Positions 43,937 through 55,794 are shown, counted from the first letter of the stretch. The stretch: 64,000 nucleotides of DNA from Isoptericola halotolerans (GCF_013149785.1 NZ_JABEZU010000002.1:682001-746000); one strand, 5' to 3'. Numbers and translations: made by a program. The notes: generated from the sequence alone by a model not told the origin.

Positions 43937-45654
43937 GCCGGTCCACCCGACACCTGCTGTCGGCGGTCTGCGCCGCCACCCTCGCGGTGTCCGTCGCGGC
44001 GTGCGCGAGCATCCCGATGTCGGGTGGCGTCATGGAAGGGTCGGCCGAGGTCGACAGCGCCGAGGATATCGCGTTCGACGTGCAGGGCCCCGCCACCGAC
44101 GCCGACCCGCAGCAGATCGTGCAGGGCTTCGTGAGCGTGGCGCAGTTCGGGCCCGCGTCGGCACAGACGTTCGACATCGCCCGGGAGTACACCACGCAGG
44201 CCGCGTGGTCCTCGTGGGACGAGTACACCCGGGTGCTGCTGCTCTCGGAGTTCCCGGAGTGGACGGTCGAGGAGCACGACGACGCGGCGGCGGCGACGAC
44301 CGTGCGCGGGGAGGCCACCGTGGTCGCCTCCCTCGACGAGTCCGGGGTGTTCACGGAGCTTCCCGAGCCCAGCGTGGTGGACGTGACGTTCGACCTGACG
44401 CGCGGACCGGACGGGCAGTGGCGCATCAACGCGCTGGACGACGGCATGCTGGTGCTCGCGAGCTTCCTCACCTACGCGTTCCACCGCACGCCCCTGTACT
44501 ACCCGACGTCGGACCGCCGGTGGTGGGTCCCCGACGTGCGGTGGTACCCGAACCAGTCCTGGCGGACGACGGCCACGCAGGCGATCCTCGCCGGCCCGCC
44601 GCCGTGGCTGGCGCAGTCGACCGTCTCGGTGGTGCCGGAGGGCGCCACCCTGGCCATCGACGCGGTGACGGTGGCCGACGACGGCACGATCGACGTCAGC
44701 CTGACCTCGGCGATCACCGAGGCGCCCCCGGACGACCGGGCACTGCTGGTGGCGCAGCTCGAGGCGACGCTGCGCGAGGGCGACGGCCGCAGCGTCGTGC
44801 TGTCCGAGGGGACCTCTCCGTTGGCCCCCACGACAGCGGCCGAGCCGTCCCGCCCGCTCACGACGGGTGACGCGGTCGTGGCTCTGGACGCCGACGAGGG
44901 ACCGGAGCTGCGCCGTGTCGTGGGGCGGGAGCTGACGGACCTGGCCGCGCCGGTGGACGTCTCCGGGCTCGACGTGACCGCCGTGGGCGTCGGGCCCGAC
45001 GACGGCACGATCGTCGTGCGGGACGGCGCCGACCGGCTGGTGCGGGTGTCCGACGAGGAGAGGTCCGAGCTGCTGGTCGGCGAGTCCCTGGTGGCCCCGT
45101 CGGTCGACCGCTTCGGCGTCGTGTGGACGGCGGACGGCGCCGGGCTGCGGGTCGCGCTGTCGACCGGTGGGACCGTGACCGTCGGGGCGGACTGGCTGAG
45201 GAACCAGACGGTCCGCTCGCTGCGGGTCTCGCCCGAGGGAGCACGGATCGCCCTGGTCACCGACGGCCCGGACGGCACCGAGGTCTGGTCCGCGGCCGTC
45301 GAGCGGGACGCCGACGACGTCCCGACCGGGTTGTCGGCACCGGTGCCCGTCGGCGGACCGGTCCAGGACGTGCAGTCCGTCGACTGGTCCGAGGAGTCGA
45401 CACTCCTGCTGCTCGCCGGGTCGTCGGCCGCTGCGCGGAACCTCTACGTCGCGGGCGTCGGGGGCCTCGCCGGGTCGAACGACGGTCTGTCGCGCGTGCT
45501 GCCCACCACGACCGCGCCGGCGTCGGTGACGACCGGGGTCGGTGCGAGCCCGGCGCTCGTGATCGACGCCGAGGGGATGCTGCGCGTGCGCCAGAGCGCG
45601 GCGCTGTGGCCGACGATCGCGACCGACGTGGTCGCGGCGGCCTACCCGGGCTGA
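43933..45654 (+). CDS. lpqB: LpqB lipoprotein, GerMN domain, MtrAB accessory
   Basis: This 573-aa lipoprotein modulates MtrB sensing in mycobacteria. It has lipobox VAAC (Cys about 23), CASIPMSGGVMEG, DADPQQIVQGFVSVAQFGPA and SAQTFDIAREYTTQAAWSSW, hallmark LpqB sequences, then the GerMN region (TAFHRTPLYYPTSDRRWWVPDVRW-like motif around 180-200, and SWRTTATQAILAGPPPWLAQ), and a C-terminal beta-propeller-like region of about 290 residues. GAGGAGGAG before the ATG is a strong SD, inside the mtrB end. Confidence 0.96.
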   Translation: MSRSTRHLLSAVCAATLAVSVAACASIPMSGGVMEGSAEVDSAEDIAFDVQGPATDADPQQIVQGFVSVAQFGPASAQTFDIAREYTTQAAWSSWDEYTRVLLLSEFPEWTVEEHDDAAAATTVRGEATVVASLDESGVFTELPEPSVVDVTFDLTRGPDGQWRINALDDGMLVLASFLTYAFHRTPLYYPTSDRRWWVPDVRWYPNQSWRTTATQAILAGPPPWLAQSTVSVVPEGATLAIDAVTVADDGTIDVSLTSAITEAPPDDRALLVAQLEATLREGDGRSVVLSEGTSPLAPTTAAEPSRPLTTGDAVVALDADEGPELRRVVGRELTDLAAPVDVSGLDVTAVGVGPDDGTIVVRDGADRLVRVSDEERSELLVGESLVAPSVDRFGVVWTADGAGLRVALSTGGTVTVGADWLRNQTVRSLRVSPEGARIALVTDGPDGTEVWSAAVERDADDVPTGLSAPVPVGGPVQDVQSVDWSEESTLLLLAGSSAAARNLYVAGVGGLAGSNDGLSRVLPTTTAPASVTTGVGASPALVIDAEGMLRVRQSAALWPTIATDVVAAAYPG

Positions 45655-45752
45655 CGGACCGCCCCGGTCGGAGCCCGTCCACAGCCCGCCATGGTCCACG
45701 TCGGCCTGAGCGCCCGTCGCTGCCGGTCACGCGCCTCGCCCATGCTGCACCG

Positions 45753-46523
45753 GTGCTCACCCGCCTCGCCCGCCTCGTCGTCCCCGTCTCCTGCCCCGGC
45801 TGCGGGCGGTACGACGTGCGGTGCTGCGCCCGGTGCGCGGGCGCCGTCGTCGGCGGGCCGCTGCGCCGGGTCGAGCACGACGCGCCGCGGCTCGACCGGC
45901 TGGACGACGAGGGGCCGCTGCCGGTCTGGGCGGTGAGCCGCTGCACCGGACCGGTGCGCGACGTCGTCGTGGCGTGGAAGGACCGTGAGCGCGCCGACCT
46001 CGACCGGCTGCTCGTGCCCGCCATGCGTCGGGCGGGGACGTGGGTGGCCCCGGCGGTCCGCGCCGCGGTCGGCGGATCCCCGGTGGCGGTCGTGCCCGCG
46101 CCCTCGGCGCCGTCGTCCCGGCTGCGTCGCGGACGCGAACCCGTCCGGGTGCTGGCGCGAGCGGTCGCCGACGGGCTGCGGGCCGGCGACGTGCGCGCCA
46201 CGGTCGTGCCGGCGCTGCGGCGTCGAGGTGCCACCCGCGACCAGGTCGGGCTCGGCGCCCGGGCGCGCGGGCGCAACCTCGCCGCGTCGCTCGTCGTGCG
46301 GCGGGGCGCCGCCGTGGCCGGCACGCCGTGCCTGCTGGTGGACGACGTCCTGACCACCGGCGCGACCCTCGCCGCGGCCGAGCTCGCCCTCGCCCGCGCG
46401 GGAGCCGCGGTCCTCGGCGCCCTCGTCCTGGCCGCGACACCGCCACCGGACAGCGTCACCGAATCTCCCCACGCCGGACCGTCGCCAGCGGTTCACCCCG
46501 ACGACACCTTGGGGTTAGTGTGA
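45753..46523 (+). CDS. ComF-family phosphoribosyltransferase-like protein
   Basis: This 256-aa protein has an N-terminal zinc-finger-like Cys cluster (CPGCGRYDVRCCARCAGAV) and a type I PRTase domain with VAVVPAPSAPSSRLRRG (R-x-R-G), TRDQVGLGARARGRNLAASL (the ComF 'Q..l....R..N' segment) and the PRPP loop CLLVDDVLTTGATLAAAELA. In Gram-positives ComF helps DNA uptake; in this genomic position next to lpqB/hpf it is conserved in actinobacteria, where the role is unclear. GTG 45753 is the only start leaving the Cys cluster intact without running far upstream. There is no competence operon here. Confidence 0.85.
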   Translation: MLTRLARLVVPVSCPGCGRYDVRCCARCAGAVVGGPLRRVEHDAPRLDRLDDEGPLPVWAVSRCTGPVRDVVVAWKDRERADLDRLLVPAMRRAGTWVAPAVRAAVGGSPVAVVPAPSAPSSRLRRGREPVRVLARAVADGLRAGDVRATVVPALRRRGATRDQVGLGARARGRNLAASLVVRRGAAVAGTPCLLVDDVLTTGATLAAAELALARAGAAVLGALVLAATPPPDSVTESPHAGPSPAVHPDDTLGLV

Positions 46524-46699
46524 GAACCCGACGGCGAGCAGCCCGCGGCAGCGGACGGCTCGTCGCACGCGAGCGGACCGGGCGCAGCCCGGCGGCGGGA
46601 GGTGGTGTCACGACCGGCACCGACCGCGGTGCCCAGACAGCACAGCGGGCCGCCCCGAGGGATGCAGCGTGGGTGGCCCACGACGAAGTGGAGCACACG

Positions 46700-47359
46700 A
46701 TGGAGATCGCCGTCGTCGGCAGGCACACGGACGTCACGGACAGGTTCCGTGACCACGTGGAGGACAAGCTCGCCAAGGTCTCGCAGCTCGCGCCGAACGC
46801 GCGCCGCGTGGACGTCGAGGTCACGCACGAGAAGAACCCCCGGCTCGCCGACCTGAGCGAACGGGTCGAGCTGACCGTCCGGGACAAGGGGCCCGTCATC
46901 AGGGCGGAGGCGGCCGCGGACGACCGCTTCGCGGCCCTGGACCTCGCGATCGACAAGCTCAGCGAGCGGTTGCGCCGATCCCGGGACCGGCGCAAGGACC
47001 ACCGGCGTCGCGGACCGGACGTGATGCCCCCGGTCGACGTGCGCCCCTACGACGAGGTCCTGGCCGGCCGGCCCGAGCCCGAGCCGGAACCGGCGTCGCT
47101 CACCACGCCCGGCGACGCCGTCGAGCACCAGCTCGGGGACTCACCCGTGGTCATCCGCCAGAAGCTCCACCGTGGCGAGCCGATGACCGCCGACGAGGCC
47201 GTGGAGCACATGGAGCTCGTCGGGCACGACTTCTTCCTCTTCATCGACAAGGAGTCCGCCCGCCCGGCCGCCGTCTACCGGCGGCGCGGCTGGACGTACG
47301 GCGTGATCGAGCTCGACGCGACGTGCAGCGGCGTCGCGCCGGTGACCGACCTGGGCTGA
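46700..47359 (+). CDS. hpf: Ribosome hibernation-promoting factor, long form
   Basis: This 219-aa protein inactivates ribosomes by dimerising 70S particles. The N-terminal domain (1-105) reads MEIAVVGRHTDVTDRFRDHV, EDKLAKVSQLAPNARRVDVE, then ALDLAIDKLSERLRRSRDRR. A charged linker leads to the C-terminal dimerisation domain VIRQKLHRGEPMTADEAVEH and MELVGHDFFLFIDKESARPA, VYRRRGWTYGVIEL. Long-form length. ATG 46700 has GGAG 7 bases upstream. A large structured repeat follows the gene. Confidence 0.95.
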   Translation: MEIAVVGRHTDVTDRFRDHVEDKLAKVSQLAPNARRVDVEVTHEKNPRLADLSERVELTVRDKGPVIRAEAAADDRFAALDLAIDKLSERLRRSRDRRKDHRRRGPDVMPPVDVRPYDEVLAGRPEPEPEPASLTTPGDAVEHQLGDSPVVIRQKLHRGEPMTADEAVEHMELVGHDFFLFIDKESARPAAVYRRRGWTYGVIELDATCSGVAPVTDLG

Positions 47360-47373
47360 TCCCGGTCCGCTCC

Positions 47374-47471
47374 GGACGAGGAAGGCCTCCCGTCGCACGA
47401 TCGCGTCCACGGACGCTGCGCGTCCTCCACTTCGGGGAGGACGATCGTGCGACGGGAGGCCTTCCTCGTCC
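47374..47471. repeat. 30-bp perfect inverted repeat enclosing two inner hairpins
   Basis: Arms 47374-47403 and 47442-47471 are exact reverse complements. The 38-base interior contains CGTCC-AC-GGACG and CGTCCTCC/GGAGGACG (second arm reaching into the outer arm), so RNA could form a branched structure. It lies 15 bases after the hpf stop and 46 bases before the next gene. Function as terminator is likely, but it is far larger than needed. Confidence 0.8.
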
Positions 47472-47516
47472 TCGTCGGCCGTCGTGCGTGTCGGTGCCGA
47501 CCGGCAGGATGCGGGC

Positions 47517-48773
47517 ATGGAGTCGCTGACGAACGCCGAGGCGCGCCGGATGGCGCTGCGGGCACAGGGCCTGGACCGACCGCGCCGCGAGGCCCCCGTC
47601 ACCCTGCGGCAGGTCACCGGCGTCGTGGACCGGCTGAACCTGCTGCAGATCGACTCGGTCAACGTGCTGGCGCGCGCCCACCTCGTGCCGTTGTACTCCC
47701 GGCTCGGCCCCTACGACACCGGGCTGCTCGACCGTGCGGCCGGGAAGGCACCACGACGGCTGGTCGAGACGTGGGCGCACGTCGCCTCCTACGTCCCCGC
47801 CTCGACGTACCCGCTGCTCGCCTGGAGGCGGCGGGCCTACGAACGAGAGGCCTGGGGCTCGATCTCCGCGGTGCCGCAGGCGCACCCGGCGGAGCTCGGG
47901 CTCGTGCGCGCCCTGGTCGCCGAGCAGGGGCCGGTGACCGCGAGCCGGATCCACGACGAGCTCGAGCGCACCGGCCGCACAGCCCCTCGCTCCCGCCTCG
48001 AGTGGGGCTGGAACTGGACCACGGCCAAGCGCTGCCTGGAGTACCTGTTCTTCACCGGCGAGGTGATGTCGGCCCGACGCAACGGTGCCTTCGAGCGCTG
48101 CTACGACCTCCCCGAGCGGGTGCTGCCGCCGGCCGTGCGTGACGCCCCGGACGTGCCGGACGACGAGGCGCTGCGGCGCCTCCTCGAGCTCGGTGCCCGC
48201 GCCCACGGCATCGGCACGGCGCGGTGCTTCCGCGACTACTTCCGGCTGCGCGGCCCCGGAGCCCAGCGGGCTCTCGCCGACCTCGTCGACGCCGGGGTGC
48301 TCGTCCCGGTCGCCGTCGACGGCTGGGCCGAACCCACCTACCGCCACCACGCCGCCGTCGTGCCGCGGCATGCCACCGGGTCCGCCCTGCTCAGCCCGTT
48401 CGACCCGCTGGTGTGGGAGCGCCGGCGGCTCGAGGCGCTGTTCGACGTGTACTACCGCATCGAGATCTACGTGCCGGCGGCGCGTCGTCGGCTCGGGTAC
48501 TACGTGCTGCCGTTCCTGCAGGGCGACGAGCTCACCGCGATGGTCGACCTCAAGGCGGACCGGGGTGCCGGCGTGCTGCGCGTCGTCGCCGCGCACCGCA
48601 CGCCCCACGCCGGCGCCTCGACGCCGGAGGCGCTGGCGGCCGAGCTCCGGCTGCTCGCGTCCTGGCTCGGCCTGGCCGAGGTGGACGTCGCGCGCGTCGG
48701 CGACCTGGCGCCGGACCTCGCCGCGGTGGTGCGCGGCGCGGCCGCACACGGTGCGCGGACGGTCGCCGGCTGA
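47517..48773 (+). CDS. YcaQ-type DNA glycosylase, winged helix-turn-helix domain
   Basis: This 418-aa HTH_42/YcaQ-family protein is probably a DNA glycosylase unhooking interstrand crosslinks or alkylated bases. The catalytic Q-x-D motif is in RLNLLQIDSVNVLARAHLVP; other family blocks are GPYDTGLLDRAAG, LVETWAHVASYVP, SRLEWGWNWTTAKRCLEYLF (winged helix), ALLSPFDPLVWERRRLEALF and YRIEIYVPAARRRLGYYVLP. ATG 47517 has no strong SD; it follows the big inverted repeat by 46 bases. It is complete. Confidence 0.9.
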   Translation: MESLTNAEARRMALRAQGLDRPRREAPVTLRQVTGVVDRLNLLQIDSVNVLARAHLVPLYSRLGPYDTGLLDRAAGKAPRRLVETWAHVASYVPASTYPLLAWRRRAYEREAWGSISAVPQAHPAELGLVRALVAEQGPVTASRIHDELERTGRTAPRSRLEWGWNWTTAKRCLEYLFFTGEVMSARRNGAFERCYDLPERVLPPAVRDAPDVPDDEALRRLLELGARAHGIGTARCFRDYFRLRGPGAQRALADLVDAGVLVPVAVDGWAEPTYRHHAAVVPRHATGSALLSPFDPLVWERRRLEALFDVYYRIEIYVPAARRRLGYYVLPFLQGDELTAMVDLKADRGAGVLRVVAAHRTPHAGASTPEALAAELRLLASWLGLAEVDVARVGDLAPDLAAVVRGAAAHGARTVAG

Positions 48774-48837
48774 ACAGGCACCGGTTGCTGCGCCGGTAGA
48801 CTGCGAGCTCGATGCGTCGCGCGCGGGAGGAGTTCGG

Positions 48838-50358
48838 ATGACAGCAGGCCTTCCCGCGGACGTCTGGATCCTCGCTGCCGGTGCCCTGCTCGTCGCCGCG
48901 ATCCTGGCGGCCGGGTTCGCCGGGAAGGTCCGCATCCCAGGACTGCTGCTGTTCCTCGTCCTGGGGATGCTCGTCGCCGACGACGGCCTCGGCCTCGTGC
49001 GGCTCTCCGACGTCGAGCTCGCCCAGACGCTCGGCACGGTCGGCCTGCTGCTCATCCTCTTCGAGGGTGGGCTGACGACCAAGCCGGGGGACGTCCGCCG
49101 GGCGGCCGGTCCCGCGCTGGTGCTGGCCACCGCCGGCGTCGTGGTCACCGCGGCCGTCGTGGCGCTCGCCGGATGGTGGCTGCTCGACCTGGACCCGCTG
49201 ACCGCGATGCTCATCGGGGCGGTCGTCTCCTCGACCGACGCCGCCGCGGTCTTCGCCGTGCTGCGGCGCTCGCCCCTGCCGCGCCGGATGTCCGCGCTGC
49301 TCGAGGTCGAGTCGGGGGCCAACGACCCGGTCGCGATCATGCTCACCGTCGGGCTCGTCGCGACCTTCACGGGGAGTCCCGACCCCACCGACTGGGTCGT
49401 GTTCGGCGTCACGCAGATCCTCGGCGGTGTGCTGGTCGGCGCGCTCGTCGGGCTGGCGGGCAGCTGGATGCTGTCGCGGGCAGCCCTCGGGCCGACGGGG
49501 GTGTACCCGGTGCTCGCGCTGGGGATCGCCGGGCTGGCCTACGGGACCGCGGCCCTGGTGGGTGGTTCGGGCTTCCTGGCGGTGTACATCGCAGGGCTCG
49601 TGGTCGGTGCGAAGGTCACGCTGCACCGGCGCGAGATCCGCACCTTCCACGAGGGCCTGTCCAACACGGCCGAGGTCGGGCTCTTCCTGCTGCTGGGCAT
49701 GCTGGTCTTCCCGTCCCAGCTCCCGCCGGTGGCCGGCACCGCCGTGCTCGTGGCGGTCGTGCTGGTGCTCGTCGCCCGCCCGCTCGCCGTCGGGCTGTGC
49801 CTGGTCTGGTTCGGGTACTCGTGGCGCGAGATCCTCTTCGTCTCCTGGGTCGGGCTGCGTGGTGCGGTCCCCATCGTGCTGGCGACGTTCCCCGCGGTGG
49901 CGGGCTACCCCGAGGGCGACCTCATCTTCAACGTCGTGTTCTTCGTGGTGCTGACGTCCGCGGCGATCCAGGGAGTCAGCATCCGCTGGGTCGCGCGCGT
50001 GCTCGGGATCGAGGCGACACCGCACGACCTCGACCCCGTCACCTCGGGCCGCCCGCTCGCAGGGACCGGGGCCGAGCTCTTCGAGGTCCCGGTGCGGACG
50101 GACCTGGCGCTGGTCGGGCGCGCCGTCGCCGCCGTCGTCCCGCCGTGCGGGACGATCGCCGCCGTCGTCCGCGGCAAGGAGGCGCTCGCACCCCAGGCCC
50201 CCGTGGTGCTGGTACCCGGCGACGTGCTCCTGCTCATCGTGCCCCACCGTCCCGACGCAGCCCGTCAGGTCACGGCGTGGGCACGGGGCGAGGCGGTCGA
50301 GGAGCGACCGCACGACGTGGTCGACGAGCGACCGCACGACCCGAACCAGAAAGGCTGA
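48838..50358 (+). CDS. NhaP2-type potassium/proton antiporter (CPA1) with RCK-C tail
   Basis: This 506-aa membrane antiporter has 12-13 hydrophobic helices and the NhaP2 signature: VRIPGLLLFLVLGMLVADDG, TVGLLLILFEGGLTTKPGDV, LTAMLIGAVVSSTDAAAVFA (conserved Asp pair region), LLEVESGANDPVAIMLTVGL and WVGLRGAVPIVLATFPAVAG. The C-terminal ~120 residues form a cytoplasmic RCK_C/TrkA-C domain (ELFEVPVRTDLALVGRAVAA, VLVPGDVLLLIVP) that senses nucleotide or ions, followed by a His/Asp tail with repeated ERPHD. SD GGGAGG. It is 6 bases upstream of another antiporter gene. Confidence 0.9.
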   Translation: MTAGLPADVWILAAGALLVAAILAAGFAGKVRIPGLLLFLVLGMLVADDGLGLVRLSDVELAQTLGTVGLLLILFEGGLTTKPGDVRRAAGPALVLATAGVVVTAAVVALAGWWLLDLDPLTAMLIGAVVSSTDAAAVFAVLRRSPLPRRMSALLEVESGANDPVAIMLTVGLVATFTGSPDPTDWVVFGVTQILGGVLVGALVGLAGSWMLSRAALGPTGVYPVLALGIAGLAYGTAALVGGSGFLAVYIAGLVVGAKVTLHRREIRTFHEGLSNTAEVGLFLLLGMLVFPSQLPPVAGTAVLVAVVLVLVARPLAVGLCLVWFGYSWREILFVSWVGLRGAVPIVLATFPAVAGYPEGDLIFNVVFFVVLTSAAIQGVSIRWVARVLGIEATPHDLDPVTSGRPLAGTGAELFEVPVRTDLALVGRAVAAVVPPCGTIAAVVRGKEALAPQAPVVLVPGDVLLLIVPHRPDAARQVTAWARGEAVEERPHDVVDERPHDPNQKG

Positions 50359-50364
50359 CGGCGC

Positions 50365-51948
50365 ATGGACGTCCTCGCGTTGTACCTCGGAGCCGCGTTC
50401 GCCGGAGGGCTGCTGGCACGTCTGGCCAAGCTGCCGCCGCTGGTCGGGTTCCTGGTGGCAGGGTTCGCCCTGGGGATGGCGGGTGCACCGCACCTGCCCG
50501 GGATCGAGACGATCGCGGAGGTCGGCGTCGCGCTGCTGCTCTTCACCATCGGTCTCAAGCTCGACGTGCGGACGCTCGCCAAGCCGGTGATCTGGATCAC
50601 GATGGCGACGCACATGGCGCTCAGCGTGGTCATCGGCCTGGGGTTCCTCGGTCTGCTGGCCGTCGCCGGTGCGGCGCTCCTGGGCGGCGAGTCCCTGCAG
50701 ACCTTGGCCCTCGTCGGGTTCGCCCTGTCGTTCTCGTCGACGGTGTTCGTCATCAAGGTGCTCGAGGACCGGTCGGACGCCACCAGCCTGTACGGGCGGG
50801 TCGCCGTCGGCATCCTCATCATGCAGGACATCGCTGCGGTCGCGTTCATCGTGCTCGCCACCGGAGAGCCGCCCAGCCCGTGGGCGTTGCTGCTCGTCCT
50901 CCTCGTCCCCGCCCGGAGGGTCCTGCACCGGATCTGGGACGCGGTCGGGCACGGGGAGCTGCAGGTACTGTTCGGCGTCGGTCTCGCCCTCGGTCCGGGC
51001 TTCTACCTGTTCGAGCACCTGGGCATCTCGGGTGACCTCGGTGCGCTGGTGATGGGGATGCTGCTGGCCTCGCACTCCGGCTCCGGCGAGATGTCCCGGT
51101 CGCTGATGTCGTTGAAGGACCTCATGCTGGTCGCGTTCTTCCTCGAGATCGGGCTGCACGGCACGCCGACCCTCCAGCACCTCGGCATGGCGGCCGGCCT
51201 GCTCCTCCTCCTGCCGCTGCAGGCGGCCGGCTTCGCGCTGCTGCTGTGGATGCTGCGACTGCGCCGCCGGACGGCGATCCTCACCGGGCTGGTCCTCGGC
51301 AACTTCTCCGAGTTCGGCATCATCGTGGCCGCGGTGGGGGCTGACGTGGGGATGCTCGACGAGGACTGGCTGATCGTCATCTCCCTCGCCGTGGCGATGA
51401 GCTTCGTGCTGGCGGCGGTGGTCAACCGGCGGGGGGTCGAGATCGCCTCCGCCCTCACCCGCTTCCTCCCGGCGAAGGACCCGGCGTCCCTGCACCCCGA
51501 CGACCGGCTCGTCGACATCGGCGACGCGGATGCCGTGGTGCTGGGGCTCGGCCGCGTCGGCACCACGGCCTGTGCCCGGCTCCGCGACGAGTACGGTCTG
51601 CACGTGGTGGGGGTCGAGCACGACGAGCAGCGGGTGGCCGCGCTGCGGGAACAGGGTGTCGACGTGGTGCTGGCCGACGCCACGGACCTCGAGTTCTGGG
51701 CCCGGGTCAAGCGCGCCGGCCACGTGCGGATGGCGGTGCTCACCATGCCGTTCCACAACGCGAACCTCATCGCGTTGTCGCGGTTGCAGGAGGCGGGCTT
51801 CGACGGGCAGGTGGCGGCGATCGCCCGGTACGACGACGACGCCGCCGAGCTGCGTCGGCACGGGGCGGACGCGGTGTTCCACCTCTACGGTGCCGCGGGC
51901 GCCGAGCTCGCCGACCGGGCCGCCGAGGCGCTGTCCACCGAGCGGTGA
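50365..51948 (+). CDS. KefB/CPA2-type cation/proton antiporter with TrkA-N domain
   Basis: This 527-aa antiporter has a membrane region of about 12 helices (LARLAKLPPLVGFLVAGFAL, IAEVGVALLLFTIGLKLDV, FALSFSSTVFVIKVLEDRSD, GILIMQDIAAVAFIVLA with Q-D) and a C-terminal NAD-binding RCK domain (ADAVVLGLGRVGTTACARLR, VVGVEHDEQRVAALREQGVD, VVLADATDLEFW). It probably exports K+ or Na+ in exchange for protons, gated by NAD(H) binding. It is 6 bases after the NhaP2-type gene, so the two are likely co-transcribed. Confidence 0.92.
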   Translation: MDVLALYLGAAFAGGLLARLAKLPPLVGFLVAGFALGMAGAPHLPGIETIAEVGVALLLFTIGLKLDVRTLAKPVIWITMATHMALSVVIGLGFLGLLAVAGAALLGGESLQTLALVGFALSFSSTVFVIKVLEDRSDATSLYGRVAVGILIMQDIAAVAFIVLATGEPPSPWALLLVLLVPARRVLHRIWDAVGHGELQVLFGVGLALGPGFYLFEHLGISGDLGALVMGMLLASHSGSGEMSRSLMSLKDLMLVAFFLEIGLHGTPTLQHLGMAAGLLLLLPLQAAGFALLLWMLRLRRRTAILTGLVLGNFSEFGIIVAAVGADVGMLDEDWLIVISLAVAMSFVLAAVVNRRGVEIASALTRFLPAKDPASLHPDDRLVDIGDADAVVLGLGRVGTTACARLRDEYGLHVVGVEHDEQRVAALREQGVDVVLADATDLEFWARVKRAGHVRMAVLTMPFHNANLIALSRLQEAGFDGQVAAIARYDDDAAELRRHGADAVFHLYGAAGAELADRAAEALSTER

Positions 51949-52103
51949 CGTTCGTCGGTCGCGAACCTGGCCCCGGGGCCCGCCACGGGGGAATAGGATG
52001 ACAGGCGGTGCGACCGGGACGACGGCGCCGTCGTCGGGCCCTGGTCGATGCCGCCGAACGGGCCCGGGAGGTTTCCCGGGCACCACCGACACGGGAGAAC
52101 TGC

Positions 52104-55061
<2,958 letters not shown>

Positions 55062-55103
55062 GGTTCGCCCGGGGGTGAGGGCCCGCGGGGAGCCTGACAC
55101 GGT

Positions 55104-55240
55104 CGGGCTGGTATCGGCTGAGTCTGCGGTTCCGCTGCGGGCGAGTGCCTCGTGCCTCGGCCCTCACCCTGCGCTGCACCTCCGCCTCAGCCGGGCTGGT
55201 ATCGGCTGAGTCTGCGGTTCCGCTGCGGGCGAGTGCCTCG
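55104..55240. repeat. Two identical 49-bp direct repeats after secA
   Basis: 55104-55152 and 55192-55240 are identical 49-bp sequences (CGGGCTGGTATCGGCTGAGT...) with a 39-base spacer, an 88-bp period. They occupy most of the gap between the secA stop and the Rv3235-like stop. No gene is visible in either copy. Confidence 0.9.
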
Positions 55241-55245
55241 AGCCA

Positions 55246-55794
55246 TCAGCCGAGCTCGAGGACGGCGACGCGCCAGACGCCTCGGCGCGCCTCGAGCCGG
55301 ACGGCGGCCGCCCGGACCCGCCCGGCGTCCTCGAGGACCACGGTCGCCTCGGCCGTGCCGTCACCGAGTCGCACGGTGCGGATGCGCCGCACCGTGACCG
55401 GCACGCCGGTGCGCCCGGTGCCGCGACCGGGCTGGACGAGGCGCGCACGGTGCACGAGCTGGTCCAGGACCTGGGGGGTCACCCAGCGCGCGAGGTGCGT
55501 CGCCGGGCGTTCGCCGCGCAGCACCTCGACGGCGGCACGCACGACCGAACCGCACATCGCGGTCGGGTCAGGCAGCCGGGGTGACGGTGACTGGTCCGCG
55601 ACCAACGGGCGGCCGGGCGTCGGCACGGGCTCCGCAGGGACGGTGCCGATGCGTACCCGCCGAGCCGGTGCGGGGCGTCTGGTGGTGGCGCGGGGTGGCT
55701 CTGCCGGTCTGCGGGTGCGTGGTGGCGTGGAGGTGCGCAGACGGCGGGAGGCGGTGCTCGTCGGGAGGGCGTTCTCGGACGTGGTCGCGGTCAT
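55246..55794 (-). CDS. Rv3235 family protein
   Basis: This 182-aa protein has a disordered Thr/Arg/Pro-rich N-terminus of about 80 residues and a compact C-terminal domain of about 100 residues with MCGSVVRAAVEVLRGERPAT, HLARWVTPQVLDQLVHRARL and a beta-rich end (ATVVLEDAGRVRAAAVRLEA, WRVAVLELG). This matches the Rv3235-type family that sits downstream of secA in many actinobacteria; function unknown. ATG 55794. It is followed upstream by a LysM protein gene on the same strand. Confidence 0.85.
   Translation of the reverse strand: MTATTSENALPTSTASRRLRTSTPPRTRRPAEPPRATTRRPAPARRVRIGTVPAEPVPTPGRPLVADQSPSPRLPDPTAMCGSVVRAAVEVLRGERPATHLARWVTPQVLDQLVHRARLVQPGRGTGRTGVPVTVRRIRTVRLGDGTAEATVVLEDAGRVRAAAVRLEARRGVWRVAVLELG

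Noticed and set aside
45691-45936. ATG-initiated frame before the ComF-like gene
   Set aside because: It is in a different frame from the Cys cluster and PRTase motifs; the GTG at 45753 gives the conserved protein.
48550-52092. 1180-codon minus-strand open frame across the antiporters
   Set aside because: Low-complexity Arg/Gln/His/Glu translation complementary to two conserved antiporter genes; no homology signature or SD.
55104-55240. CRISPR array or attachment sites
   Set aside because: Only two copies, 49 bp each, no cas genes, no integrase or tRNA nearby.
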